Positions 32,018-45,362 of a stretch of DNA of 64,000 nucleotides are shown piece by piece; position 1 is the first letter of the stretch; each line of letters opens with the position of its first letter. The translations under genes were made by a program, and so were the position numbers. The notes under the pieces were generated by a model. It did not search any database. It had not been told where the DNA came from and saw only the letters and a program-made list of their open reading frames with translations. Location: positions 14,454 to 78,453 of the forward strand of contig NW_019775841.1 in assembly GCF_001039355.2 (NCBI RefSeq). Reading direction: 5' to 3'. This stretch comes from Lingula anatina. Its lineage: Eukaryota; Brachiopoda; Lingulata; Lingulida; Lingulidae.

Positions 32018-34955
32018 ATGGGAATCAAAAAGACGTGGTGCATATTCCTTTCAATTTACACGATTTTCTCCGAATGTGGTCTCAGTGGTCACATTAATCA
32101 CTTACCATCGTCTAATGCGCGTTCATTAATTCGCGAATGCTTGAAGAGATCTCTGTTGCAATTACCGGCGCTGACGGATTATAAAGCGTGGAAGTTAATT
32201 GAACAGTGTGCGTTGAACGAATGTGGGAAGCTAACGAATACACGTAGAGGGGGTGGCACATCATTTAAGGACAACACTTGGATATGCGGTGTTATTCAAA
32301 GTCCAAATTTTGGCCAAGGTTCTTATCCACCGGAGGACAGACAGAGATGGGAGATAACTACTACTGAGGGTAGCGGGGTAAGGTTAAGATTTAACAATTT
32401 CTCACTAGAATATTGCAACGATTATCTTTCCGTATCTATCGGCTCATGTAATGACTCCCGTCTATTCGGTAAATTTTGTGGACAGCTGACATATCTCAAC
32501 TCAACGGAACTCATCCTACCCGGAAATAAGGTCTGCGTGGAATTTTTCACAAATCATGAGGACCAATTTTCCGGATTTCAAATCGAATCTCATGCAGTAT
32601 TTTCAGACTGTCATCAGTTTCATCTACCTACAGTTTTGTCTTCACGTCGAGGTGAGTTTCATCCAAAAACAGCGCTCATTTCGACGCAGTGCAGTAGTAA
32701 AGTGGAATATCACGTTCATATCAGTGCTCCAGGTGGTGATCAAATTTTACTGCACTGGGAAATGTATTCAAACATTTCTTCAAACATCTCTGTGCCGTAT
32801 ACGTTACACGTATATGAAGGTCCCCCAGGATCCAGGATAATTTTGTATCCGACTGATACCCAAATTCCGTTGAAAAATGGTTCCATCCGCACAATAGGTT
32901 GGAATGCATTTTTTAACTTAACTGAGGAAAGGCACACACCGGACCCTACGCCATGGGTGTTTGTTGCCCGCTACACGTCTTTTGAAAGAAACATTATTCC
33001 AGGAGCATTATGCCAATATTCTAGAAATGCCAACGGCAGCCTGGACACGTCTTGTACAAACCTCAGTAACCACACTTCAGTTCGTTTAACTGCAACCCCT
33101 GGATCATTAGTTCGCTATGATGTCGATCTTTTCTCAAATTCCACGGTGAGTTTAGAAAGCAACTTTCGCACTTTGATATCACCCTTTGCCATCCCGTACG
33201 AAGTGGCTGGAAAAAATTGCCCGTTCTTTGGGATAGTATTTACTGGTTACAGTGACTTGCATAATAACTTGGCGGTGGTCGGGCCGAGTTGCAACTACGA
33301 TAGTATGGACTACAGGGATGGTATGGAAAAACTCGAGGCGGTTATCTTTTTTAGTCGACCACGTGTAATATTTTACTGTTTTCGATTTGACGATGTCAAT
33401 GGGTCGTGTTTAATACCTAAACGTAACATAACATTCAATTTGTCCTATAGGCCTGAAGACAGCCATATTGTGCACTGGAATGAATCAGACAAGCAGTCCG
33501 TTGCTTTTCTGTATTTTGGCAGTAACAGCACATGCCAAACAAGATATAATGGAAGTTCTGGCCATGAATTTATTGAAAATGTGAGAGTGCCGATTAGATC
33601 AGATTGTCAAGTTCGTGGAATGCTGTTAATTTATTTGGTGATTCTAGAACAGCGGTATACGTTTTTCACATTTGATACTCAAATGGCGATATATTTTGAA
33701 CAAAGATGGCGGGATTCTTTTCGAACACAATGTATCCTTTCTTACACAGCACACAGCAAAGGATTTGAGGGTAAAGTGTTCGAAATAACAACATCAAGGC
33801 GTTTCGATTACTTTATAAAGACTCACACTTTTTGTTCATCTTTATCTTTTACCAATGATCTGTGGTCAAAAACTAATTTAGAGATTTCGGAAGCATCTTT
33901 TGAAACTAGTGAAGTAAGAACGCGCAACGAAACGGTTACTAAATCTACAGGTGCATTATTCGGGTTTTGTGGACGACAATATACCAGAATTACATATACA
34001 ATAACATTAAAAAAGGACATGTATTGCAAATGGTGCTTTTATTCGCTGAAATTCAGAATAAGACAATGTCGGCCCAATGGGACTGAACTCAAGCTTAAAA
34101 TAGAAGAACATTCCACATCTGTCTCAGGTGAAGAGCATAACAAAGCTCCCACAGCTGGCATCCTCGCTAGCACACCGACATTTATCTTGAAAATTAATGA
34201 TTACGTCGATGCCTTGGTTGAATACACTTGGAACACTCTTAGTGCGTGGACAGTCTGTCTAGTCTTAGAACCTCTCCCCGCTGACTCCCAACCTGAGCTG
34301 GCAGCAGACCTTGACCTTTTTTACAATCTAGAAAACTATGTTGACACCTCTGACAGCTTAACTGAAGATTTTCATCACGGTACCAATGTGTCGTGTATCT
34401 TTGGAAAATGCTATAAATTACTTACCGAATTACAGTCCGGAGATGCCAGACCGCCCCTTACCTGGTTAAGATCACGTGAGCTGTGTATGGCCAGTGGAGG
34501 CGACCTACCGACCGCATTGGACGATTTCACTTTAAAGGCCGTTTTGAATCAAACTGTAATTAATGCGCAGTGGTTTTTGGAGATATACGTCAAACACCGG
34601 TTCCTCCTGTTCTTGGGTCTTAGGCGAGAAAAACAGGTAAGTAATTAAGTAACATATCACCATAGAGTACTCCCTACCTTATCTAGACACACATCCATCT
34701 ACTTGTAGCAATGAACAACTATTCCAAGAAAAGAGTTCCAATTTCGAAGAATACTTGCCGCGGCCTATTTTCAGCAATAAAACTCTATGGAATAATTTAA
34801 TTTTTAGTACTTTACAGTGGTTTGTTCTGCATATGAAATAACAATGCACATTGTAGAACTCTCCTTGACGGGAACACCGAGCGTCTGTACTGTATGCTGC
34901 GAGACGCATAATTTTTACACCTTAGTAATATAGCGGATTTGCCAAAAAAATTATT

Positions 34956-34992
<37 letters not shown>

Positions 34993-37900
34993 TGCATATG
35001 TTTCCATCTTTAAGCATTGTTTGTCCTCAATTAATTTGCAGACATGTTTCTTTTTCATATGTAATATTTTTATCTAATATTTCCGTTTGTTACGTTGTAC
35101 TAAATCATTTTCGCCCGGTAAACCGTAACTTCCGTGACGTTTTTAAAGTAGATACAAGTAATAGAAAAGGCTTCAATGCTTATGAATGAACTTTCTGTGC
35201 TTTTCTGTAACTCGCGATACATGTATTTTAAGAAAATATTGCCATTTATCCATAATAAATAATTCGTACACACCATACAGATTGCCACACATAAAAGTTA
35301 AGATGTCACATTTAAAAGCCAAGCCTCAGTAACGGTCCAAATTTCTAGAAAAAATTACGTTAGAAAGTTCGAACCCTCATTTCTTCTGGGAAAAGATAAA
35401 CTTAAAAAATCAATTTAACTTCTAGTAAAAAGATCAGCACACCTGACCACAGGCCCTAAAGCATGGGAAAGTATCCATCCAACTAGTTCAATCATATGTT
35501 TAAAGGCGAATTTTGGATAAGATTTGAAATCATTCTCAAGAAACAAGAATAAAAGACCAGTTTTTGTTGGAGGAGCAAACATTGAGGAAATTTGAATTCT
35601 AAAAACGCATCAATCAATATATTTTGAGGGATTTTTGTCTAGTAATGGTATATATGCATGTACTACACTGTGTCACGGTAAACGTCATTTCGTTTTTACT
35701 GTCTGAAAATCAAGCAAAACACCTTTTCTGACCATTTGCCAGTTTTGGCCAATTTCAAATATACAGTATAATATACATTTAATGTAATATAATATCATAA
35801 TGTAACAGTTCTCGTATCTGTATCATTACAAATAACGCTTCCAAAGTTCGCTTTATCTAAAAAAAAACATCCAAACAGGCATGGTAACACTTCACTTGTA
35901 ACGAAATTGCAAATTTTCACTTGCACATGCGACATGTGCCTACTAATTGATTAAGGACTATACCATTCTTAATTGACAGCACTTTATTCAAAACATCTCT
36001 CACAGCATTAAAACATGTCTGTTGGTTTCTAAAATATTCAAATTAGAATATTACAGGTTTTGTTTGCCTACAATTGGTACCACTTACTACCGTGATGTCT
36101 GCACATGATTCTTTACGATTGACAGAAACCCTAAGTATAACTGCAACACGTGTAGTAGTGACAAGTGAGAGTAGTCAGTGAGATGTGTTCGAGTCACATG
36201 ACACAAAGGTATAAAGTTGAGATCCCGCCCTTACATTTTCAGTTTCAGCAACACGGGTCTACCGGGATCATATAATTTTATGTTTTTATTAGTTTTCATT
36301 AAGCTTGCATTAGTTTCAGTTTTACTCGGTTCAAATGAACTTAATTTAGTTTCTGTTAACATTTATTCATGCAGTAAAAACATATACTCCAAGACAGTTT
36401 CCGAGTTGTAAACGGTACGGTCACGGCAACACTAAGGTATCAATAATATTTTCTTATACTTACAAAATCTTCAAAAATTAATAAAGCATTTAACTTTAGA
36501 CTTAACCACCGTAACAAAAATAATACTGTTTTTACACGTGTATATTTCTTTAATGGAAGTAGTTGTGTGGGTAAAAAATTCTCTTGTTACTCTCTGAATA
36601 TTCTTCCGAAAAATATAAAAAAAAGTTTTTCAGTTTTGCAAAGTTCGTATTTATGCATTTCTCGTTTTGGAATTGGTACCGTTCATGGAATGGCCGTAAA
36701 CAGCAATGCTTATGTAAGCGATATTGGTTTCATGGATTTTATTACGGTACTTTTGTAGAGAGGTATGTTTTCAAGGCAATAGTGGGATATATAGCGGTAT
36801 AAGTAATTTGCATCAAACAACTGTAATCTTATTAAGACAGTAGTTATACTTCATATGTCACCTTTAAAAATACACAAGGTTACACAGATGGGGATGTGGA
36901 AAACAGCTAGAAACGAACTCCCTTTGTATCCCCCACACTGTATCCCCCTAGCATTTATGTAATTGTAACCCTCAAACTTCCATAAAAATGACATCCATAT
37001 TGAAATTGTTAATATTTCCCATGTTAAAATTTCGTTGGACATTAAGTATGTAAATTTGGGAACTTCAAATAAATTCATGGCGGAAAAATCACTTCTGTTG
37101 CAAATTGTTTCGGTATATATCTGGACTTATAATGTTTAAGGTTTGGTTTCTTGATTGGCATCTTAAACATACAGGCCCAAGTCTTAATATTAGCATGTAC
37201 TAGTGCATGTATAGTGTATATTATCTAATTCTGTTACCTGTTTTTAGAACGTGCTCAGCTGGATAGACAACACACCACTTGTATTTTCGGACTGGTACCA
37301 TCCAAACTATGACAAACTCTTCACAGAGGAACGCTTTCGAACTGCGGCTAAATATTCAAAATATGTTCTCAACGACTTTGCATTCATATCGAGATCAAAT
37401 CTTCTCAACACTAGACATCCTGTTTATGATCATGGTATATCATGTGCAGCTATGGTTGTCACTAATCCGCACTACTCGTCCAACTGGATCATGATTCCTT
37501 GCCCGCAAGAATTCCATGCAGCCACTGTAATATGCGAATACCCAGGATACGCCAGGGAAAGCAGTGTGCGGCGACGGTCGTCGAAAACGACCAAAAATGG
37601 TACCTGTTCTGATTTTCAGTTTGAATGCGGAGACGGTACGTGTGTTGCTATAGATTCTAGGTGTGACGGACAAAAAGATTGCCTAGACGAAAGTGATGAA
37701 ATTGTCGCCTGTCATCTACTTCATTTCGGGCGTTGTACGGACGGACATAATCTTCATTTGTCCCGATTCTGTGACAAAGTGACTGACTGCGCGGACAACT
37801 CAGACGAAGTAGGTTGTATCTATCCACCATGTAACGCACATCAATTTCACTGTGGCAGTGGAGAATGCATTCAAATGAGCGAAAGATGCGACTTAATACC

Positions 37901-40286
37901 CCACTGTAAAGATGGTTCAGATGAAGCACAGTGCGCAAATGCCTACAGGAAGAAATTCTATTCTTGTTTTTCTGGTACAATTATCCAGTATTCACAGATA
38001 CACGATGGCGTGGTAGACTGTCTAGGGCCCGTTGAAGAAGACGAGATAGATGACTGGTTGTTACAACAAACATCGATTAAGCACTGTGGGAATCAGTACA
38101 ACAGGACGTGTCACAACCACACCTGCGACAAATATTCTTATCACGAAAAATCATTTTTCCTCGGTGAGCCTTCATCCGACCAAAGATACAGTAATACCCA
38201 GGTGTTCTATAAGAACGCGTCTTGCTTCTACGAAAGAAATAAGTATGACATATTAACAACCTGTAGGACTGGGAAGCACCTTGTCCAAAACGTGTCTCGC
38301 CCCATATTTGATTTGGACATTGACAATAGATCAATTATTTCTTTTGGCCCCAGAACGTCGCCATTATGCCACGGGTTCACATGTCCCAAAGATTTATATC
38401 ACCAATGCCCATCGTCGTACTGCATACCTGCCAGATCAGTTTGTGACGGGGTCAAAGACTGTCACGATGGCAGTGATGAAATAGCATGTAACAGCTACTC
38501 CTGCCCAGGTATGTACAGATGTCGGGGACAGCATAATTGCTTGCCACAGAGTCAGGTGCGGGACGGAATCCCTCAGTGTAAACTGCGAGATGATGAAGTA
38601 TTCTATGGTTTTCAGTGTCCACCCGAGTGCTTTTGTGACGGGTTTTCGGTAATTTGCCCTGGATCAGTATTCAAGAGGTCACCAAATTCTGATCAGAGTA
38701 GATTAACTGAGGCGCCTCTTATTATAGGAAGAGGTATGGTAAGGAGTCTCATATTAAAAGATAATCATATATCAGAGGTCACACTGGACAACTGCACGCG
38801 ACTGTTATATCTTGACTTATCAAACAACTCACTGGTGGAAGTTCATAAAACTATGTTTCAAGACACTGTCAATCTACGCAGAATTGATCTCTCAGAAAAC
38901 AATATCCGCATCATCCGAAGTGGTGCATTTTCCAATATGATTTCTCTTCAAGTGCTGAACATAAGCAACAACCCAATTACTACTGTTCCGCGCCACTCTT
39001 TCCACAATCTTCCTGCTTTGCAGTATCTTGATCTGTCAGCTGGTCTACTACTTGTCCTGGACAACTGTTCGTTTTATAACGTCTCCGTTGGTGTTTTAAA
39101 TATATCGAAAAACTTTGTCCAGACATTTAATGCATGGTTGTTCTGTGGTTGGCACAAAGTGAAGGCGATTGATCTGTCTGGAAACCCGTTGGAAGTTAAA
39201 CAGGACGAGGCACCAAGTGATGTCGACATTTTAATTGCAGATACGTTCAGAGTCTGCTGCATGTATCCTCAATCAAATTTATGTCAGTCTCAAGTTGATT
39301 TTTTTGCGTCGTGTTCAGATATGTTTATGGATAAAGTAATTAAGTACTCGTATTTTGGTATGGCTCTTCTTTCTGTGGTGTCGTCGTTGGGATTACTAAA
39401 ATCGTATTTTAGGCTTGAAGGACTGTTTCCGATGAAAGAAGTTGCTGTTGCATTGAATGTCATTGAAATGCAAACGATTATACCAGTTATGATAATATTT
39501 GTTAACAGTATGTGGATGACGGATACTTATTCCAACATATCTAATTCCTGGCGGAGGAGCCCATCGTGTCACGTTGCATCGTTTTTCTACATCTTTCCTC
39601 ATGTTTGTGTTCCTTTAATAGTATTTTTTGCTGCTATACACGCGATTATATTACGGGCTGCTGGAATCGAAAAATCACATGTGTTAAAGTGCACAATGTG
39701 CGTTGGCATAATTATTGTCCTCACCGTGTCAGTAACATTTAGTGTTCTTTTGTCCATGGAGGTAGAAATCCATACTGGTACCTGTTATCCTTTCGTTTTA
39801 AGCAGTCTTATGACTGAAATACAGTATAATTCTTTAGGGCTTGAAATCACATATCTATCAATGTCTGTAATTTCTCTAACTACTTTCGAAGGAGTTTTTA
39901 TGTATATGTTGGGTTCTCTGAGATCTCCGTCATCCCTAACTGATTTTCGCAGTATTTGCTGCTTTTTGGAAATTGCCTTATCCGATGCCATACGCTGGTT
40001 CCCGTTCACAGTGTCGTGTTTCTTGCATTTAAAGAACAATCCGGTGTCTGATTACGCTGCGCAGTGGGTGCAGTTAGTTATGCTTAACATGCGACCCGTC
40101 GTATGCGCCTTTATTCATATTTGTTTAGGGCCTTTGTGGAAGAAGGTTGAGCGTTTCTTTGTACAGGCAGGGGTTGGGTCAAATGGTCAACCGGCACTGG
40201 GGAGGCAAAGGGGGGGTCAAGAGATGAACAAGAGGATACGCGAATATAGAATAAATATGAACAATCCGTGTACACCAAAAAGATAA
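32018..40286 (+). CDS. GRL101-like receptor: CUB, C-type lectin, LDLa repeats, LRRs and seven-helix domain
   Basis: Two exons, 32018-34636 and 37248-40286, with a phase-0 GT-AG junction, encode 1,885 residues. The start is the ATG at 32018, followed by a signal peptide ([11 protein letters not shown]). Domains in order: CUB about 69-196 ([22 protein letters not shown]); a long N-glycosylation-rich region to 790; a C-type lectin domain 793-972 split by the intron (CYKLL...ELC, then SWIDNTP...CAAM...ICEYP); three LDLa repeats from about 993 (SDE motifs), a Cys-rich spacer, and two more LDLa-like repeats; an LRR N-cap (CPPECFC) with about seven LRRs; and a 7TM domain from about 1567. TM6 keeps RWFPF, but the TM3 DRY site reads AIHA and TM7 has NMRPVVC instead of NPxxY. 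The family is cell-surface; ligand and G-protein coupling are unknown. It is the parent of the pseudogene at 21085-23473. Confidence 0.88.
34637..37247 (+). other. Intron of the receptor, splitting the lectin domain
   Basis: 2.6 kb, donor GTAAGT and acceptor TTTTTAG. It contains a (TAA)n run (34946-34989) and AT-rich DNA. I see no further exon, since the lectin domain reads continuously across the junction (GLRREKQ then NVLSWID). Confidence 0.75.
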
Positions 40287-41490
40287 GTGTATTTTCTAAG
40301 ATGCCTCGTTGTTCTTGGTGGTTTTCAATTTTATGCACCTAGTTTTAAAATCATATGGCAATTTTACGACAATCGTTTACTATCCAGTCAAGGTGACAGC
40401 CGTGCGTGGGCTCATCCTGTCGGTGTTCTGACTGATACTCCGAAATGCGATCTGACACACACCTTGAAAACGGGTAGTGTGGTCCGATATACCGTTTAAT
40501 TCAGGATCCTTAGGTTCCGAGTCTGGTAGTTGGGTAGGCCTGTGCATATTACGCTGTATTGTTGCAATTGGAAAAAGAAGTAGTCATGATTCGAATATAG
40601 ATACTATATACTCTATTCGTGACATTGATCTCTGTAAAAATGTGTGCTAATACGCGTTAAAACATTTTCTGTCGTTTGAAAGAACAATTTAATTGATGTA
40701 TATTTTATAAATGTTTAATATAACAATTTAATTGATGTTCATTTTCTATTTTATGTAACTGTCTTTTAGAACCTTTTACATTAAAATGTAACACAAATTT
40801 TACTTGTAATTATTGTTGTTGATATTTCATGATAACTGGTCTCATTTCTTTTGATTTACTGTATTATCTGAATGTAATTATATAATTATATAATTTTATA
40901 TAACTGGAAATCTGAGGCTTAGGATAGGAAACAATGGAAAAAGCATGCTGAGGCCTTTGTCCAACAGTGGAACACTATAGGCTCTAAATGATTATGATGA
41001 TGAATTATATAATCAGATTTAACGTTTATGCATTTTGTAAAGTACTATTTTACTGATGGACTTTAAGATATTGACAATGTTTAAAACATTACCGCTATAA
41101 TCATTTACCAGTAAACCGTCAGTGTGCATTAATTATGTGTATAAAAAGTATCTTCATCAAGTTATTGTTTTACTTAATTTTCTATTTTTACCCCCACTTT
41201 TGCAGTGACACGCGTTTGTTCAAGGCATGCAATCACCACTAAAAGTGTATTTTTCAAACGATGCATTAATGAAACAAGTATACGTACTGGCACTTGAGAT
41301 ATTACAAGCTATAAGCTGCTGACGCCTTATGTTAGACCTGCAGTCCACACCCACTAAACGACTCGCAAGTCATGGTCTGAGGGGATCCAGAAACTTTTTT
41401 TTTACACTTAAGCTTGGGGATGAGCGGCTTAGACAATCGCTTCATAAAGAAAAATAAATAAGAAATAAAATAGCGCCGTCACTTTTCACT
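40287..41490. repeat. 3' flank of the receptor, duplicated at 23474-24650
   Basis: Diverged copy of the flank of the truncated receptor. Within it, 40885-40995 is an insertion ending in 'ggcctttgtccaacagtgga' and GATGATGAA, the kind of tail seen on RTE-like LINEs. 'aattatataat' repeats on both sides, consistent with a target duplication. Confidence 0.6.
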
Positions 41491-42871
41491 TTTAGTCCAA
41501 CAGTAAAATGTAAAAAATAAGAGAAAAAAATAAATGTTCTCCATTACCCACCAATCATTGGTATCGCCATCTCGAGGAATCGTAACATTGCAACGGTAAG
41601 ATCATCCAACTGTTGTTGCACGGAACTAAATGCGCTGCCCGGACTATAATGATTCAGCCAATCTAATTTCTAATTTCAAGAGGGGACCACTGGTGTGATT
41701 TTTTTTTTCAGAAATCGAAGGAGAGGAGGGGGTCAGGACCCCCTGACACCCCCTAGATACGCCACGGCAGTTGTAGCTGGTAAGGCTAGGGCTGAGCTGG
41801 TTAGGGTCTACCTGCTTACTGATTGCACTCTCAATTTCCCACAATGCAGTTCGAGACCCCCCCTGAGGCACAACCGCAAAGTGAAGCATAATTTATAAGT
41901 GCTGATATTGCAATGAGGTCAAACAAAGAAAAATGTCACAGTAATATTCAACCATTTCGCTCGTAATTGAGATAGAGGTCGTAATAATGAACTATTGATC
42001 AAAATAATTTATTTAGCACAGGAACTTTTTGCAATGAAACGCTTTCTTACTACTAGCACGCCTTCTATAGAAACGGGTTTTATACAACACACTTTATGAA
42101 TAAATACAAGTAAATGGATAAAACCCCTTATATTCGACACTAATCATTTGCGTTTTCACATTACCCTATTTGCAAATTTTGCTTACTCATACCCTGCGCA
42201 GAGGGTGGATTAAAGATGATATTAAGCTATCTGACCTTGCAAAGACCCTGCAAATTTACCTCTAGTATAGGATAGATATTTAAATCTTGTCGTCCCACGT
42301 ACCATGAGCAGTGCATCGCAGCGTCATCTTTTTAAGGATATTGTAACCCTTCATTTTCATACGGATGCCGGAAATGAGGTTTTTCCTGCATTTAATTATT
42401 CAATAATGCATGTATCTTTGTTTTGATTTAAGAAAATAAAAACCCTCGAAAATATATAACATCGGCTTATATATTTTTTCGTTGCAATGCATAAGCAACT
42501 AAAAGCAACTCAAAGCTTTAATCGTCAATTTAACACCTTTCTATCTTGTGGTGATCGAGATAGCAATCTATATAGGGCGTAACTTCATCCTGAAAAAGAA
42601 TTTATCACGAAGATTGGCAGAGTTGACCAGGAATGTTTAAGCTACAATCCTGTGGATTTAAGATGACATAAAGCTCTCTGACCTTGTCCGTTAAATCCTG
42701 CAAATTAACCTCTGGTATAGAATAGATATTTTAAACTTGTCTTCCCACGTGCCATAAGCAGTGCATCCCAGCGTCCTCTATTATTAAAATTTGCATGTGC
42801 TTCATTAGTGATCGTTTTATGAGTCATCTCTGAAGATGGTATCAATATTTTTCTACTCAAAGTTTACAATA
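41491..42871. other. Intergenic; a direct repeat but no gene
   Basis: A block of about 115 bp at 42226-42340 recurs at 42672-42786 (landmarks 'ctctagtataggatagatat' and 'gagcagtgcatc'). 41664-41765 is a dispersed repeat end also present near 25985. I see no gene. Confidence 0.5.
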
Positions 42872-44190
42872 TCACAGCTTGGCTTTTTTCACCCGCAGAG
42901 CCCTCTTTCGCAATTCCTCGCGTAGAACTCTACGCAGGATTTTCCCACTTGCAGTCTTTGGAATTTCCTCAACAATCTCAACTCCGCCTCGAAGGCGCTT
43001 AATGGGGGCAGCTTTAGCTGAAATATATATTATATTGTACAAATACTATTTTAGAAGCTATATATAATACCCAACATAGACGGCTGAACAAATAAATATA
43101 AATGATTTTACAAACGCCATAGAAGTTCCACTTTTATAGAGATAGCAGCCTGTGAAACAACTTTGTAGATTATACATTACGAAATTACAAATAAACAAAA
43201 CTTCCGCAATAAAAGTATTTAAGGAGAAGATGAAAAATGTTTATCAAAGTTACCTGCTAAAAAATTAGCAATCTCCGTTTCAGTGGCTCTTTGTCCCGGT
43301 TTGAGGACAATGAACGCCATGGGCAGCTCTCCGGCGTCTTCGTCAGGACGTCCAACTACCGCAGCGTCCGCTACGGCAGGGTGCGATAACAACAAGCCCT
43401 CTAGCTCTGCTGGTGCTACCTAACGGGTATAAAAGAATATAGTCACTATTTTAGTAGGTCAAATATGAGCACAGTAATTAGAAATGCTTTGATCTCATTC
43501 TCAGTATTTCTCCTTTTAACTCAGAATTTAACGAATAAATAGTCCGTTATAAGGCACAGAATTACCTGGAACCCTTTGTATTTGATAAATTCTTTGATTC
43601 TGTCGATGACGTAAATGTTTTGGTCTTCGTCATAGTGGCCGATGTCACCTTAAATATTATTATTACAAGACGATAACATGTAATTACTTTATGATAAAAA
43701 CGACATAAATAGAGGGAAAGAACATTATTAAAATTAAGTAAAGAGTATTTGTCTGGTGTCATTATCTAAATGACTCGCTAGTGAGATAAAATATCGTAAA
43801 ATTTAATAAACACACGAAAAATGTAGTCTGACTACCCCAAACGAAGCAACGAAAGCGGTTGCTGCAGATACCGGCGCAGACAATGAGTCCTGTGCTGAGC
43901 TACCTCTCTCAACTCTTGTTCTCAGACTTCCAAATGAAGGTGACACGCGCTTTTACCTATGAGAGTAAATACCTGTGTATTGGGCCGTAGTGTGCGCTGG
44001 GCAGATATAACACCCTCCCCCACCACGACCCTACAGAAAGTTGCTGAGGTAACTTACCGCTGTGAAACCAACCCTCCTCATCAATGGCGGCAGCCGTGGC
44101 TTCGGGGTTGTTCAGGTAGCCTTTGAAGATTTGACATCCGCGGAAGCAAAGTTCGCCATCTTGGTTTGGACCGAGTTCCTCTCCGGATTG
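42872..44190 (-). pseudogene. Luciferase/4CL-like ligase unit 1, 3' fragment
   Basis: Only the last four exons remain: 44190-44058 (truncated), 43648-43566, 43419-43254 and 43017-42872. The frames and splice sites are clean and the C-terminus still ends in AKL. It has the motifs [17 protein letters not shown] and [11 protein letters not shown]. At 44190 the exon runs straight into sequence that normally lies upstream of exon 1 of this family ('ggtaataaatcaaatttctgg'), so exons 1-7 were removed. It could not make an enzyme because the ATP-binding half is absent. Confidence 0.85.
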
Positions 44191-44205
44191 GTAATAAATC
44201 AAATT

Positions 44206-44706
44206 TCTGGCGGCGCTATTGCTATTTTTAAAGTAACATTAACTTAAAACGTGGGTAGGTAGATAAAAAAGCTTTGAAAAGTTGTCTTTCTGAAAGGAAA
44301 TATGATGCTGAACACAGATTTGACAACCATTTATTTTTAACAATTATCAGGTCAGTAAATTTAACAATTTTCAAAATGGCAGACAAAAAGCTCTACCAAA
44401 ATTTTTCATCAACAACATTTAAAGGCACCACAGTTTGCCGTATGTCTTTTCTTATTCTGGCGGCGCTATTGCTATTTTTAAAGTAACATTAACTTAATAC
44501 GTAGGTAGGTAGATAAAAAAAAGCTTTGAAAAGTTGTCTTTCTGAAAGGAAATATGATGCTGAACACAGATTTGACAACCATTTATTTTTTACAATTATC
44601 AGGTCAGTAAATTTGACAATTTTCAAAATGGCAGACAAAAAGCTCTACCAAAATTTTTCATCAACAACATTTAAAGGCACCACAGTGTGCCGTATGTCTT
44701 TTCTTA
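44206..44706. repeat. Two tandem copies of a 250-bp ligase-upstream module
   Basis: Copies 44206-44455 and 44456-44706 are almost identical, each starting 'tctggcggcgctattgct'. Single diverged copies lie at 50822-51075 (upstream of unit 2) and 60130-60385 (upstream of the orphan exons). Short ORFs inside are not conserved as proteins. Confidence 0.85.
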
Positions 44707-45362
44707 TGTTTTTGGGAATGTAGCATCCATTTCTGATGTACATGTAGCTACTGCTATTGGTACATCTCAAAGGGAGTTCAGTTACTGGTAATTATAAAAG
44801 ATTTAGATCGACCTTACTCCCTGGGGGTTCACGCTAAATTGCAGCCAGCCGAGCTTGCACCAAAGTTAATTACCCCCTTACAGCTTTTAGTAGGCGGGGC
44901 AGACGCTTAAGCCGGCTAATCTGACAGTAATCTAGTGAGACACCCCACAGGGATAGATCGATCTAAAATCTATGGAAATGGGGTCTAACTTGTACTGTGT
45001 GGGAGAAATGACAATGTGTACAACTTAATTGGGGAGTTGAGTGTCCCGCTGTATATATTGAAAGCCAGACCATGAGCGTTAGATCTTGATGGCACGTTCT
45101 TGTTTTTCTAGCATTGTCAACAATTTCTCCTAGTCATCAAGGTATGCCACGCCCAGTACAGAGCCATGTATAGAATTGCGATCCATGAACTCGTGACTCA
45201 GCTGTAGACTTCTTGTTTTTGAGTACCTCGTTCTAGAAAGACATCATGGCGGTGTCTTGAGCAGTGCATCATAGCGCTATCTTTTTAATATATCTATGCT
45301 TTACTAATAAACGTCTTATGAGCCATCTCTTGTATCAATTTTAAAAATCGAAGTTTGCAATA
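44707..45362. other. Intergenic between ligase units 1 and 2
   Basis: Holds a member of the dispersed intergenic repeat (44995-45200) also found at the GPCR locus. No gene seen. Confidence 0.5.

Noticed and set aside
32012-32020. Earlier start two codons upstream of the receptor ATG
   Set aside because: That codon is TTG. The ATG at 32018 gives a proper signal peptide.
37251-40286. Separate gene starting at 37251
   Set aside because: The first codon there is GTG inside a lectin domain. The acceptor at 37246-37247 joins it in phase 0 to 34636, completing the domain.
44274-44723. Two similar small ORFs
   Set aside because: Explained by the 250-bp tandem duplication of non-coding upstream DNA; not kept as proteins at 50822-51075 or 60130-60385.
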